This document shows, piece by piece, positions 1-7,036 of a stretch of DNA of 7,036 nt. The DNA comes from Spirochaetaceae bacterium (GTDB lineage Bacteria; Spirochaetota; Spirochaetia; SZUA-6; RPPD01): NCBI GenBank assembly GCA_003818675.1, contig RPPD01000113.1, positions 1 to 7,036 of the forward strand. Direction: 5' to 3'. The notes under the pieces were generated by a model. That model saw nothing but the letters and a program-made list of their open reading frames with translations, did not search any database and was not told the origin of the DNA. The position numbers and the translations under genes are program-made. How positions within the stretch are numbered: the stretch's first letter is position 1; every line of letters begins with the position of its first letter.

Positions 1-3000
1 AAGGCCAAGGCGAGTGCGGCTTATGAGGCGGCGGTGGGGTTTTATATATTTTCAAGACAATTGTTACCGAACAATTCTTGGAAAATAAATTATCCGTTAT
101 CCGTAAAAATATTCACTGAAATTGCTGAAACAGAATTTTTAATTGGGAATCTGGATATAGCTAGTAGACTGTTTGATGAAATAATAGAAAAAGCTGAAAT
201 GCAAAGCGATAAAATATATATATATATATTAAAAATAGCCTTGTTTACTTCTCAGGGAAGATTTGACGAGGCGATAAATATTGGCTGTATTGCGTTGTCA
301 TTAATAAAATATAAAATGAAAAAGAATCCAAGTATGATGTCACTCATGAAAGAATTAATTGGTTCTAAAATAATGATCGGGAATAAGGCGATAAATAAAC
401 TAAAAGACAATCAAATATTAAAAGATGAAAGATATTTATCAATAGTAAAAATATTATATTCTATGGGTCCTCCAGCGTTATTCTCTTCATCAGTAACGCT
501 GCTCCCTGTGGTTATTATTAAAATGCTTAAAATATCTTTAAAATATGGAAATACAGAATATAGCGGATTCGCTTTTGGGGTTTATGGTATGCTCTCAATA
601 TTAGCTTTAAATGATATCGAAACCGGTTACGAATTTGGCAAATTAGCTGTCGATTTTGTTGAAAAGAATAATAATCCCCAGCAGATGTGTTCTGTATATC
701 AGATTATGGCGTATTTTATAAATCATTGGAAGAAACATATAAAAATAAATATGGGATATTATTTAAAAGGAATTGATAAGGGCATCGAAAGTGGATCTTT
801 GCAATATATGACATATTGTATAAATATGTATTTGAATTATTTATTTACAATGGGTAAGCCGCTTAATGATGTATTGAGTGAATTTGATAAATATAGAAAC
901 TTAGTAATTAAAACAAAATTGATTAACGAGAATGAATATTTTAATGCTTGGAACCAATTTGTATTTAATTTGTCCGATAACAATAAACAACTATTATTAA
1001 AGGGTGATTACTTTAATGAAGAGATCATGCTGCCAATTTGGATAAGACAAAATAATCATGCGTGCCTTGTGTTGTACTACTTATATAAAATAATCACAAG
1101 CTATTTATTTGACAATAATAAAGAAGTAATCAAAAATGCTAACTTGGCTAAAAAATCAATAGGTGGGGTTGGCTCGGCCATCACAATTGAAGAAATAGTG
1201 TTCTATCAATCGTTAGCGATTAGCGATTCAATATTATTCAATAGTAAAATAAATGGAAAAAAAAACATAAAGCTGTTATATAAAAATATAAAGAGATTAT
1301 TTAAATGGTCTATTCATTGTGAGGAAAACTTTCTGCATAAATACTGTCTGATTAATGCCCAGAAATCAGCGATTAACAACAAAGACCAGGAAGCAATGCG
1401 TCTCTACGACGAGGCGATAGCCTCAGCGCACGAGAATGGCTATGTCAATATAGAAGCAATCGCCAACGAATGCGCGGCCAAGTTCTATTTGTCGCGTGAA
1501 CTAAAGACCCTCGCCTCGGCATACATGCAGAAGGCGCGCTACTGTTACCAGGAGTGGGGCGCCATGGCCAAGGTCAAACAGCTGGATGAAAAATATGGCG
1601 AACTCCTGGGTATCCGCGCAGTGAAAAAAGCCGGGGGTGATGACCAGATGACGGGTACCATGCGTACGACCACCTCTGTTTCAACGAGCTCCAGCTCAGG
1701 TTCAAGCCCGGGCACATCAAGTTTCCTTGACGTGGACACGGTCATGAAGGCCACGCAGGCCATCTCCGGTGAAATTGAGATGAAAAACCTGCTCTCCAAG
1801 ATGATCAGGATCCTGGCGGAGAACGCGGGCGCGGACAAGGGTGCGCTTGTTCTGGAAGAGGATGGGAAACTGTTTGTGGAAGCCTATACGAACAAGGGGA
1901 AGGCCGAGGTGCTCAAGCATATTCCGCTTGAGAGGTTTGACGAGGCGCCCGAGGCGGTGATCCGGTACACGGCCAAGACGTCAGAGGCGTTTGTGCTGGA
2001 TGACGCGGCGGACAAGGGAAGCTTCGTGAATGATCCATATATCAAGGCAGGCAAGGTGAAGAGCGTTCTCTGCCTGCCTGTGATCAAGCAGGGAAAACTG
2101 ATCGGCGTTTTGTATCTGGAAAACAACCTCGCGGCCGGGGCGTTTACGCCCGAGCGCGTTGAGATGATGGGCGTGCTGTCCGCTCAGGCCGCCATCAACA
2201 TAGAAAATGCCAGGCTGTACGGCAAACTGGAAGATTACAGCAAGAACCTGGAAAAGAAGGTGGCAGAACGCACCGCTGAATTGGCGGAAAAAAACCAGAT
2301 CATGCTGAACGACCTGAAGCTCGCAAGCCGCGTCCAGGAGCGTATGCTCCCGGACAGATCCGTGCTTGCCAAATTGACAGGGTGTTCGGTGGCGGGGCGC
2401 TACCTTGCCATGGAAGAACTGGGCGGAGATCTCTATGACGTGATCAGGATCAGCGATGCCAAATATGGTTTTATGATCGCGGATGTCTCCGGGCACGGCG
2501 TGTCCGCGAGCCTGGTGACCGCCATGGCCAAGGTGAGCTTCAATGCGAACGCCCTGCTTTTCAAGGGCACGGGCGAAATCTGCGGCAGGGTCAACAGCGA
2601 GATCTGCCAGCTCCTGGGCGAAAAGGGCGAACACGACCTGACTGTGTTCTTCGGCATCCTGGATGTTTCGGACGGCAGTTTTAACTACACCTGCTGTGCG
2701 CATCAGCCGGCTTTCCTGATCAGGAAAAACGGGCCTCTCGAACAACTTACAACAGATGACACATCTATCGGGCTTGAGGGTGACGTGAAGTTTTCCTCCG
2801 GGAAGAAAACACTCGCGAAGGGCGAACGGATCGTGCTTTACACTGACGGAATAGTTGAGGCGATGAATCCCGAGGGCGTGCAGTTTGACGCGGAACGCCT
2901 GGCCGCGGCGACCAAGGTAAACGCGGACAAAACACCAGAGGAGTATGTGGACAAGGTGATCGAGTACGTGGACGCGTTCTGCGGACACGCAAAACCGCAT

Positions 3001-3057
3001 GATGACCGCGCGATTTTATGCGTGGATTATACGCAAGAGGGGAAAACAGGCCGGTAA
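1..3057 (+). CDS. Kinase/ATPase-family signalling protein, C-terminal part: TPR-like domain, GAF, coiled coil, SpoIIE-type phosphatase (5' end outside window)
   Basis: The frame is open from base 1, so this is the last 1018 residues of a larger protein. Residues 1-13 (KAKASAAYEAAVG) match residues 742-755 of the next gene, which implies that a kinase and ATPase lie upstream of the window (inference). Numbering from base 1: TPR-like helical domain about 1-540, closing with the family signature AHENGY (476-481), ECAA and QEWG...AKV; Ser/Thr-rich linker 551-574; GAF about 575-739; coiled coil 740-784 leading into RVQERMLP; SpoIIE/PP2C-type phosphatase about 785-1015. The metal-binding aspartates look intact: GGDLYD (D810), ADVSGHG (D828), LYTDG (D949) and DDRAIL (D1001, D1002). 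Family knowledge: such phosphatases dephosphorylate Ser/Thr on regulators such as STAS proteins, and GAF domains bind small ligands. No signal peptide can be assessed, and no membrane segment is evident, so it is probably cytoplasmic. Odd: residues about 14-455 are encoded by very AT-rich DNA. The substrate and signal are unknown. Confidence 0.93.
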   Translation, partial: KAKASAAYEAAVGFYIFSRQLLPNNSWKINYPLSVKIFTEIAETEFLIGNLDIASRLFDEIIEKAEMQSDKIYIYILKIALFTSQGRFDEAINIGCIALSLIKYKMKKNPSMMSLMKELIGSKIMIGNKAINKLKDNQILKDERYLSIVKILYSMGPPALFSSSVTLLPVVIIKMLKISLKYGNTEYSGFAFGVYGMLSILALNDIETGYEFGKLAVDFVEKNNNPQQMCSVYQIMAYFINHWKKHIKINMGYYLKGIDKGIESGSLQYMTYCINMYLNYLFTMGKPLNDVLSEFDKYRNLVIKTKLINENEYFNAWNQFVFNLSDNNKQLLLKGDYFNEEIMLPIWIRQNNHACLVLYYLYKIITSYLFDNNKEVIKNANLAKKSIGGVGSAITIEEIVFYQSLAISDSILFNSKINGKKNIKLLYKNIKRLFKWSIHCEENFLHKYCLINAQKSAINNKDQEAMRLYDEAIASAHENGYVNIEAIANECAAKFYLSRELKTLASAYMQKARYCYQEWGAMAKVKQLDEKYGELLGIRAVKKAGGDDQMTGTMRTTTSVSTSSSSGSSPGTSSFLDVDTVMKATQAISGEIEMKNLLSKMIRILAENAGADKGALVLEEDGKLFVEAYTNKGKAEVLKHIPLERFDEAPEAVIRYTAKTSEAFVLDDAADKGSFVNDPYIKAGKVKSVLCLPVIKQGKLIGVLYLENNLAAGAFTPERVEMMGVLSAQAAINIENARLYGKLEDYSKNLEKKVAERTAELAEKNQIMLNDLKLASRVQERMLPDRSVLAKLTGCSVAGRYLAMEELGGDLYDVIRISDAKYGFMIADVSGHGVSASLVTAMAKVSFNANALLFKGTGEICGRVNSEICQLLGEKGEHDLTVFFGILDVSDGSFNYTCCAHQPAFLIRKNGPLEQLTTDDTSIGLEGDVKFSSGKKTLAKGERIVLYTDGIVEAMNPEGVQFDAERLAAATKVNADKTPEEYVDKVIEYVDAFCGHAKPHDDRAILCVDYTQEGKTGR
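40..1370 (+). other. AT-rich mosaic segment inside gene 1 (TPR-like domain)
   Basis: Hand-counted rows give about 28% GC at 61-120, 20% at 721-780, 28% at 841-900 and 18% at 1261-1320. By contrast 1-40 is about 68%, 1381-1440 is 57% and 1801-1860 is 62%. Codons shift to ATA, AAA, AAT and TTA, and the protein becomes rich in Ile, Lys and Asn. The left edge is abrupt near base 40. The right edge grades over about 1320-1390. The frame is never broken and the protein still aligns with gene 2 across the domain (for example LQYMTYCIN here, FQYASYCIN there). It is most simply an imported homologous domain segment. Strong local relaxation of composition is a less likely alternative. Confidence 0.8.
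214..229 (+). repeat. (AT)8 dinucleotide repeat in coding sequence
   Basis: Eight uninterrupted AT units lie inside gene 1 and are read in frame as part of KIYIYILK. Gain or loss of one unit would shift the frame and remove the GAF and phosphatase domains downstream. In such AT-rich DNA it may simply be chance. Confidence 0.9.
1651..1722 (+). other. Ser/Thr-rich interdomain linker in gene 1
   Basis: Residues 551-574 (counted from base 1) contain 17 Ser or Thr out of 24, with Gly and one Pro, and no hydrophobic core. They join the end of the TPR-like domain to the GAF domain. They look like a flexible tether. Phosphorylation by the kinase part of this protein or of gene 2 is possible but unproven. 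Confidence 0.75.
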
Positions 3058-3058
3058 A
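3038..3058 (+). promoter_or_regulatory. Weak ribosome-binding region and stop/start junction of genes 1 and 2
   Basis: The TAA of gene 1 (3055-3057) is followed by one base and then the ATG of gene 2 (TAAAATG). AGGGG at 3038-3042 lies 16 bases from the ATG, too far to be ideal, and ACAGG at 3046-3050 lies 8 bases away but is a weak match. Initiation probably depends on translational coupling to gene 1. Confidence 0.55.
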
Positions 3059-6000
3059 ATGATCGTTGACGGCAGATACAGGATTGACAGGGAAATCCAC
3101 TCGGGGCACAAGACAGTGATCTATCGGGGCATTGACCTGACGGATCAGAGTCCTGTTGTCATCAAGGCCCCGAGCAGCGAATTTCCCTCTCTGCCGGAGA
3201 TTGAGCGGATCGAGGAGGAATACAGGCTCGGCGGTGAACTGCAGGATATTCCCGGCGTTGTGAAGATGCATAGCCTGATCAATTACAAAAATGGAAAGGC
3301 CATCGTGATGGAAGATATAGGCGGGATGAGCCTTGACATGATCATCGGGGGCAGGCCTCTTGCGGTGGATATGATTCTGCTCGTCCTGGACGCGGTCGGC
3401 GGAATCCTTGAGGCGCTCCATGACCAGGGCGTGATCTACAAGGACATGAAACCTCACAATGTTGTCATGAATCCCGTGAACAACGAAATACGGCTCATAG
3501 ATTTTGGCCTGTCTTCAAGAGTCAAACGCGAGGATCTCTCAGGACTCCGGTCATTCGGGGGTACCGCGGCGTACCTTTCCCCGGAACTCACGGGGTGCAT
3601 GAACCGCGGTGTGGATTACCGGACGGACATGTATTCACTGGGAGTGATGTTCTTTGAAATGCTCACGGGAAAACTTCCCTTTGAGAGTCATGACCAGAAC
3701 GAGCTTGTGTACGCGCATATCGCCAGGTTGCCGCCCCTGCCTTCGGAAAAGGCGGTGGCTGTCCCGATGGTTTTTGACGAGATGGTGTGCAAGCTGATGC
3801 AGAAAAACGCGGAAGACAGGTATCAATCCATGGCCGCGCTTGTGGCGGACCTGCGCCACGCCAGGAAATTGCTGGCAGAAACAGGCAGCATTCCCCTTTT
3901 CCCGATCGGCACAAGGGACGTTTCCAGGTATTTCGCGATACCGGAAAAACTCTACGGCCGCGAAAAGGAACTGCTTGAACTCATGCTGTATTTCCAGAAC
4001 GCGGCCGGAGGAGGAAAAGAGGCGGTTATCGTCCACGGTCCAGCCGGCATGGGAAAGACAATGTTCGTCAACGAACTCTACAGGCCCATCACCGGGCAGA
4101 GGGGATTTTTTATCCGCGGCTGTTTTGAACGCATGAAAATGAACGTTCCATATTCCGGAATCATACAGGCATGTGACGCGCTTGTCAGGCAGGTCCTCAT
4201 GGAGCGGGACGACGAGATCAGGGTCTGGAAAAACAAAATCGCGAAAGCTGTGGCTGGAAACGGCAGGATCATCACGGACATGATCCCGCTGGCGGAACAT
4301 ATCATGGGGCCGCAGGCGGTCGTGCCGGAGCTTGACCATCAGAGATCGCACAACAGGTTCATAAATACCCTTACGGGTTTTATGAACGTGTTTGCTGACA
4401 GGAACAGACCGCTGGTGCTGTGCATTGAAAACCTGCAATGGGCGGACGAGGCGAGCATGTATGTCCTTGTCTCCCTGCTCACTGATCCGGCGTCCGGGGG
4501 ACTGCTCTTCATCGGCACGCTCAGGGACAATGAGCCCGGGACCGATTACGCACAGGTTGACCGGTTTTCGCTCGATCTTGAAAAATCCGGCATGGCCTTT
4601 CGGGATCTGGCCCTGCCGCCCCTTGGAAAGGACGCGATCATCAGCCTGCTTGTGGACGCATTGAAGCAAAAGGGGGCGGAAATAAACCAGCTCGCGGGGC
4701 TTCTGGAAAAAAAGACAGCGGGGAATCCGCTTTTCATCAACATGCTCCTGACCGACCTCTACCTGTCCAGGCTCCTGGAACACGATGGCGCGGCATGGGC
4801 CATCGATGAGGCCGGGATAAACCGGATTGCGGTCACGGAAAATGTCGCCCAGCGCCTGGAAGGAAGACTCAGGGGCCTGTCAGCGGAGACGCTGGAACTC
4901 GTGAAAGCGGCGAGTTGTTTCAGCGGAAGGATTTTCCCTGATATGATGCCGGAGCTCCTCGGGAAACCGGAGGAAAGCGTATCAGCATCCCTCGCTGAGG
5001 CTTTTCATGAGGGATTATTCATCCGTGAGGAATCAACCGATTCACACGATCGCAATATAGTTTTCTCCCACGAGCGCATCCGGGAAGCCGCGTATTCCAT
5101 GCTGACAGAAACGGAAAAGTCCGGATACCATTTCCGGCTTGGACAGCTTCTCCTTTCGCGTTTGCCGGAAAGCGCGCGGGACAGGCACCTGTTTCTCATC
5201 ACAAACCAGTTCAATCTTTGCCATGTCCGGCTTGACGATTCCCAAAAGCTCATGGTTCTTGACCTGAATGTCCGGGCCGCGAAAAAGGCGCGGTCGAGCG
5301 CCGCGTTTGAAGCCGCGGTCGGTTTTCTGCGTGCCGCGCGGGAATTGCTGCCCGGCCGGCCGTGGGAATCCGCGTATCATATCGCCCTTGAGGTGCACGC
5401 GGAGCTTGCAGAATGCGAATACCTCTCCGGTCGGTACGCTGAAGCGGACGCGGTCATTGATTGCGTGCTGGGTCACAGCCGAGAGAAACTCGATACCGCT
5501 CATATTATGGTCGTCAGGATCAACATGTACGCGGCGCAAAACCGGATCAGGGAGGCATTTGAACTGGGACGGCAATGCCTTTTGAACCTTGGTTACAAGA
5601 TTCCCAAAAAGGCGACTCGTTTATCAGTGCTGATTGAAATATCCAGGATCAGGATAAAACTGCGCAAAAAAACCGAGGAAGATATACTGGCCATGGGTGT
5701 GGCGGACAATGGAAAGTCTGCGGCGGCACTCATGATACTCGCCGCCTTGGGTGAACCGACCTACCAATCGTATCCCGATCTCGCCCCTCTCGTGATTCTC
5801 AAGGGATTGTCCATATCGCTTGAAAAGGGTTTCGCCGCATCCACCCCGATGTTGTTTGCGTATTATGGAGTGGTTCTGTGTGTTCTGCTCGGCGACAATG
5901 ACCAGGGGATGAGAATGCTTGATGCGGCGATAGCACTGACGACAAGGCTTGACGCAAAACAGGTAATTGCAAAGATAATGATTTTATACTCTTTTGCGAA

Positions 6001-6904
6001 CCACTACCGCAACCATCCCCGGAATGCCCTGCCTTTTCTGGAGGAAGGCGCCTCATCGGGAATGAGCTACGGAGATTTTCAATATGCCTCGTACTGTATC
6101 AATCACCAGGTCATCCATCATCTTTTTACGGGAACCAATCTGGCAAAGCTCGATGAGCTCGTCCATGAACTTTCCGTCAAACAGAAAAAAATGGCACAGC
6201 CGGATTCGCTGATTTTTTTCAACATACTTCATGAGGCCGTGCACTGTCTTGGCAACGGGCATTCATCCTCAACCGTGATAACAGGAACGGAGTTTGACGA
6301 AAGCGCGCAGATCCCGGCTCTTGTAGATGATAATTTGTATACAACACTCGCCGGATATTACGTATGCAAGTTGTTCCTGCTTTACCTTTTCGGCGAGCAT
6401 GAAACAGGGTTAAAACTGGCGGATGAAGGAATCCGCTCCATGCAGGGAGCGTTTGGCCAGCTTGTGGTCACCCAGTTTTATTTCATTCATGCGCTGCTGA
6501 TCAGCTCCGCCGCCAGGCGAAAAGGGGAGCGCAGGATGTTCCGCGCGCTTGCCCGGTACCTGGAAATGTTCAGGAAACTCGCGGGAAAGGGCGCGGCGGC
6601 CTACCTGCACAAGTATATTCTGCTCAAAGCCGAGGCGATGCCTTACAACAGACGATCTCTTGAGAGGATCGCACTTTATGAAGCGGCTATACGGCACGCT
6701 CACGAGAACGGATTTGTCGCGGAGGAGGCGATGATCTGTGAATGCGCCGCATTATTCTGTCTGCGCACCGGAAATGAAAAGAGGGCGGCTGATTTTCTGT
6801 TCATGAGCCGGTACAACTATGAAAAATGGGGATGCGCGCCAAAAGTGATAATGTTAAACGAGACATATTCAGCTCTTCTGCGGGAGAGCGCTTATGCGCA
6901 TTGA
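3059..6904 (+). CDS. Ser/Thr protein kinase - STAND/AAA ATPase - TPR-like signalling protein, without output domain
   Basis: Complete, 1281 aa. Kinase about 1-280: partial glycine loop with G16, VIK lysine K36, probable helix C glutamate E54, catalytic loop YKDMKPHN (D129, K131, N134; Tyr replaces the usual His), DFG at 148-150, SPE with E176, and the DMYSLG motif. ATPase about 310-700: Walker A GPAGMGKT 327-334, Walker B LCIENLQWAD (E457, D463), GNPLF 555-559 and FSHERIREAAY from 669, all typical of the predicted-ATPase family fused to such kinases. TPR-like helical region about 710-1281, ending with AHENGF (1214 on), ECAA and EKWG. The protein stops where its paralogue upstream continues into linker, GAF and phosphatase. 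The start at 3059 is chosen because MIVDGRYRIDREIHSG aligns with the start of gene 3 (MAEQRYKIEKELYSG); an in-frame ATG at 2999 would overlap gene 1. The kinase looks catalytically competent. Its substrate is unknown. Probably cytoplasmic and co-transcribed with both neighbours. Confidence 0.95.
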   Translation: MIVDGRYRIDREIHSGHKTVIYRGIDLTDQSPVVIKAPSSEFPSLPEIERIEEEYRLGGELQDIPGVVKMHSLINYKNGKAIVMEDIGGMSLDMIIGGRPLAVDMILLVLDAVGGILEALHDQGVIYKDMKPHNVVMNPVNNEIRLIDFGLSSRVKREDLSGLRSFGGTAAYLSPELTGCMNRGVDYRTDMYSLGVMFFEMLTGKLPFESHDQNELVYAHIARLPPLPSEKAVAVPMVFDEMVCKLMQKNAEDRYQSMAALVADLRHARKLLAETGSIPLFPIGTRDVSRYFAIPEKLYGREKELLELMLYFQNAAGGGKEAVIVHGPAGMGKTMFVNELYRPITGQRGFFIRGCFERMKMNVPYSGIIQACDALVRQVLMERDDEIRVWKNKIAKAVAGNGRIITDMIPLAEHIMGPQAVVPELDHQRSHNRFINTLTGFMNVFADRNRPLVLCIENLQWADEASMYVLVSLLTDPASGGLLFIGTLRDNEPGTDYAQVDRFSLDLEKSGMAFRDLALPPLGKDAIISLLVDALKQKGAEINQLAGLLEKKTAGNPLFINMLLTDLYLSRLLEHDGAAWAIDEAGINRIAVTENVAQRLEGRLRGLSAETLELVKAASCFSGRIFPDMMPELLGKPEESVSASLAEAFHEGLFIREESTDSHDRNIVFSHERIREAAYSMLTETEKSGYHFRLGQLLLSRLPESARDRHLFLITNQFNLCHVRLDDSQKLMVLDLNVRAAKKARSSAAFEAAVGFLRAARELLPGRPWESAYHIALEVHAELAECEYLSGRYAEADAVIDCVLGHSREKLDTAHIMVVRINMYAAQNRIREAFELGRQCLLNLGYKIPKKATRLSVLIEISRIRIKLRKKTEEDILAMGVADNGKSAAALMILAALGEPTYQSYPDLAPLVILKGLSISLEKGFAASTPMLFAYYGVVLCVLLGDNDQGMRMLDAAIALTTRLDAKQVIAKIMILYSFANHYRNHPRNALPFLEEGASSGMSYGDFQYASYCINHQVIHHLFTGTNLAKLDELVHELSVKQKKMAQPDSLIFFNILHEAVHCLGNGHSSSTVITGTEFDESAQIPALVDDNLYTTLAGYYVCKLFLLYLFGEHETGLKLADEGIRSMQGAFGQLVVTQFYFIHALLISSAARRKGERRMFRALARYLEMFRKLAGKGAAAYLHKYILLKAEAMPYNRRSLERIALYEAAIRHAHENGFVAEEAMICECAALFCLRTGNEKRAADFLFMSRYNYEKWGCAPKVIMLNETYSALLRESAYAH

Positions 6905-6912
6905 TGCAATGC
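6898..6912 (+). repeat. Perfect short inverted repeat over the stop codon of gene 2
   Basis: GCATTG-ATG-CAATGC is a 6-base perfect stem with a 3-base loop. It covers the TGA stop (6902-6904) and ends 6 bases before the Shine-Dalgarno of gene 3. No run of T follows, so it is not a typical terminator. The stem is short and may be chance. Confidence 0.5.
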
Positions 6913-6918
6913 AATTCC

Positions 6919-6925
6919 AGGAGGG
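6919..6925 (+). promoter_or_regulatory. Shine-Dalgarno site of gene 3
   Basis: AGGAGGG lies 6 bases upstream of the ATG at 6932, an almost ideal match and spacing. It fixes the start of gene 3 and is much stronger than the site of gene 2, which suggests that gene 3 can initiate independently. Confidence 0.85.
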
Positions 6926-6931
6926 AGAGTC

Positions 6932-7036
6932 ATGGCTGAGCAGAGATACAAGATAGAGAAAGAGCTGTACTCGGGAGCGAGGACGGTAATATACCGCGGC
7001 AGGGACGAGCAGAGTCAGAAAGCGGTGGTGATCAAG
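6932..7036 (+). CDS. Third paralogous Ser/Thr kinase-family signalling protein, N-terminal 35 codons (3' end outside window)
   Basis: The first 35 residues are visible and run off the window edge. YKIEKELYSG...TVIYRG followed by AVVIK aligns position by position with the kinase start of gene 2 (YRIDREIHSG...TVIYRG, VVIK). It shows the same reduced glycine loop (only G15 kept) and the ATP-binding lysine (K35, the last codon in the window). It starts 27 bases after the gene 2 stop behind a strong Shine-Dalgarno, so it is probably in the same operon. Whether it carries ATPase, TPR-like, GAF or phosphatase domains cannot be seen; by homology it is likely another multidomain protein of this family. 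Confidence 0.88.
   Translation, partial: MAEQRYKIEKELYSGARTVIYRGRDEQSQKAVVIK

Noticed and set aside
34..36. GTG as the start codon of gene 1
   Set aside because: The frame is open to base 1 and the upstream residues (KAKASAAYEAA) match an internal part of gene 2, so this GTG is an internal valine codon.
40..1370. AT-rich block as an inserted mobile element, intergenic DNA or decayed gene
   Set aside because: There are no stop codons in frame, no transposase, and no terminal repeats or target duplication seen at the edges. Homology and spacing to gene 2 hold across it.
2999..3058. Upstream ATG giving a 20-residue longer gene 2
   Set aside because: It would overlap the end of gene 1, and the extra residues have no counterpart at the start of the gene 3 paralogue. 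The ATG at 3059 gives matching N-termini.
3635..4783. Long minus-strand open frame (382 codons), and a similar one at 1981-3000
   Set aside because: Both lie opposite well-supported kinase/ATPase or phosphatase coding sequence, show no recognisable motif and are expected by-products of GC-rich codon bias.
6898..6912. Intrinsic terminator between genes 2 and 3
   Set aside because: The stem is only 6 bases and is followed by mixed sequence and a ribosome-binding site, not a T run.
6904..6936. ATG overlapping the gene 2 stop (TGATG) as a coupled start
   Set aside because: It is out of frame with gene 3 and reaches a stop after about ten codons. The ATG at 6932 has the ideal Shine-Dalgarno and kinase homology.

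Overview
The window holds parts or all of three very large, mutually homologous signalling genes, in tandem on the + strand. They belong to the multidomain family that joins a Ser/Thr protein kinase, an AAA/STAND-type ATPase and a long TPR-like helical domain; some members add GAF plus an output domain (SpoIIE-type phosphatase or histidine kinase). The host is a bacterium, judging by the Shine-Dalgarno sites, tight operon spacing and family. Normal coding GC is roughly 55-60%. Such proteins are common in environmental bacteria with elaborate signalling (spirochaetes, deltaproteobacterial lineages, cyanobacteria). I cannot assign a taxon from the sequence; a spirochaete or deltaproteobacterial relative is only a guess.

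Layout. Bases 1-3057 are the 3' part of gene 1, whose N-terminus lies upstream of the window. It encodes the TPR-like domain, a Ser/Thr-rich linker, GAF, a coiled coil and a complete SpoIIE/PP2C-type phosphatase. Bases 3059-6904 are gene 2, complete at 1281 aa, with kinase, ATPase and TPR-like domain but no GAF or phosphatase. Bases 6932-7036 are the first 35 codons of gene 3, again the kinase N-terminus. Gene 2 starts one base after the stop of gene 1, and gene 3 follows 27 bases after gene 2 behind a strong Shine-Dalgarno, so the three are probably one operon. No stretch over 300 bases lacks a gene. I saw no RNA genes, transposases or CRISPR array.

The most striking signal is inside gene 1. 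About 1.3 kb (roughly 40-1370) encoding nearly all of the TPR-like domain is extremely AT-rich (hand-counted 60-base rows of 18-28% GC), while the codons on both sides are 57-68% GC. The reading frame stays open throughout, and the segment keeps the family fold and nearly the same length as its counterpart in gene 2 (463 against 459 residues between shared landmarks). It therefore looks like an in-frame swap of a homologous sensory or scaffold domain from an AT-rich source, with breakpoints near the conserved motifs that bound the domain.

How the genes may work together (inference): the ATPase and TPR-like regions would sense or scaffold, the kinase would phosphorylate targets, and the GAF-gated SpoIIE-type phosphatase of gene 1 would remove phosphate from a partner, classically a STAS-domain anti-anti-sigma protein. 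Gene 2 has only the kinase side and may act with the phosphatase of gene 1 in trans.
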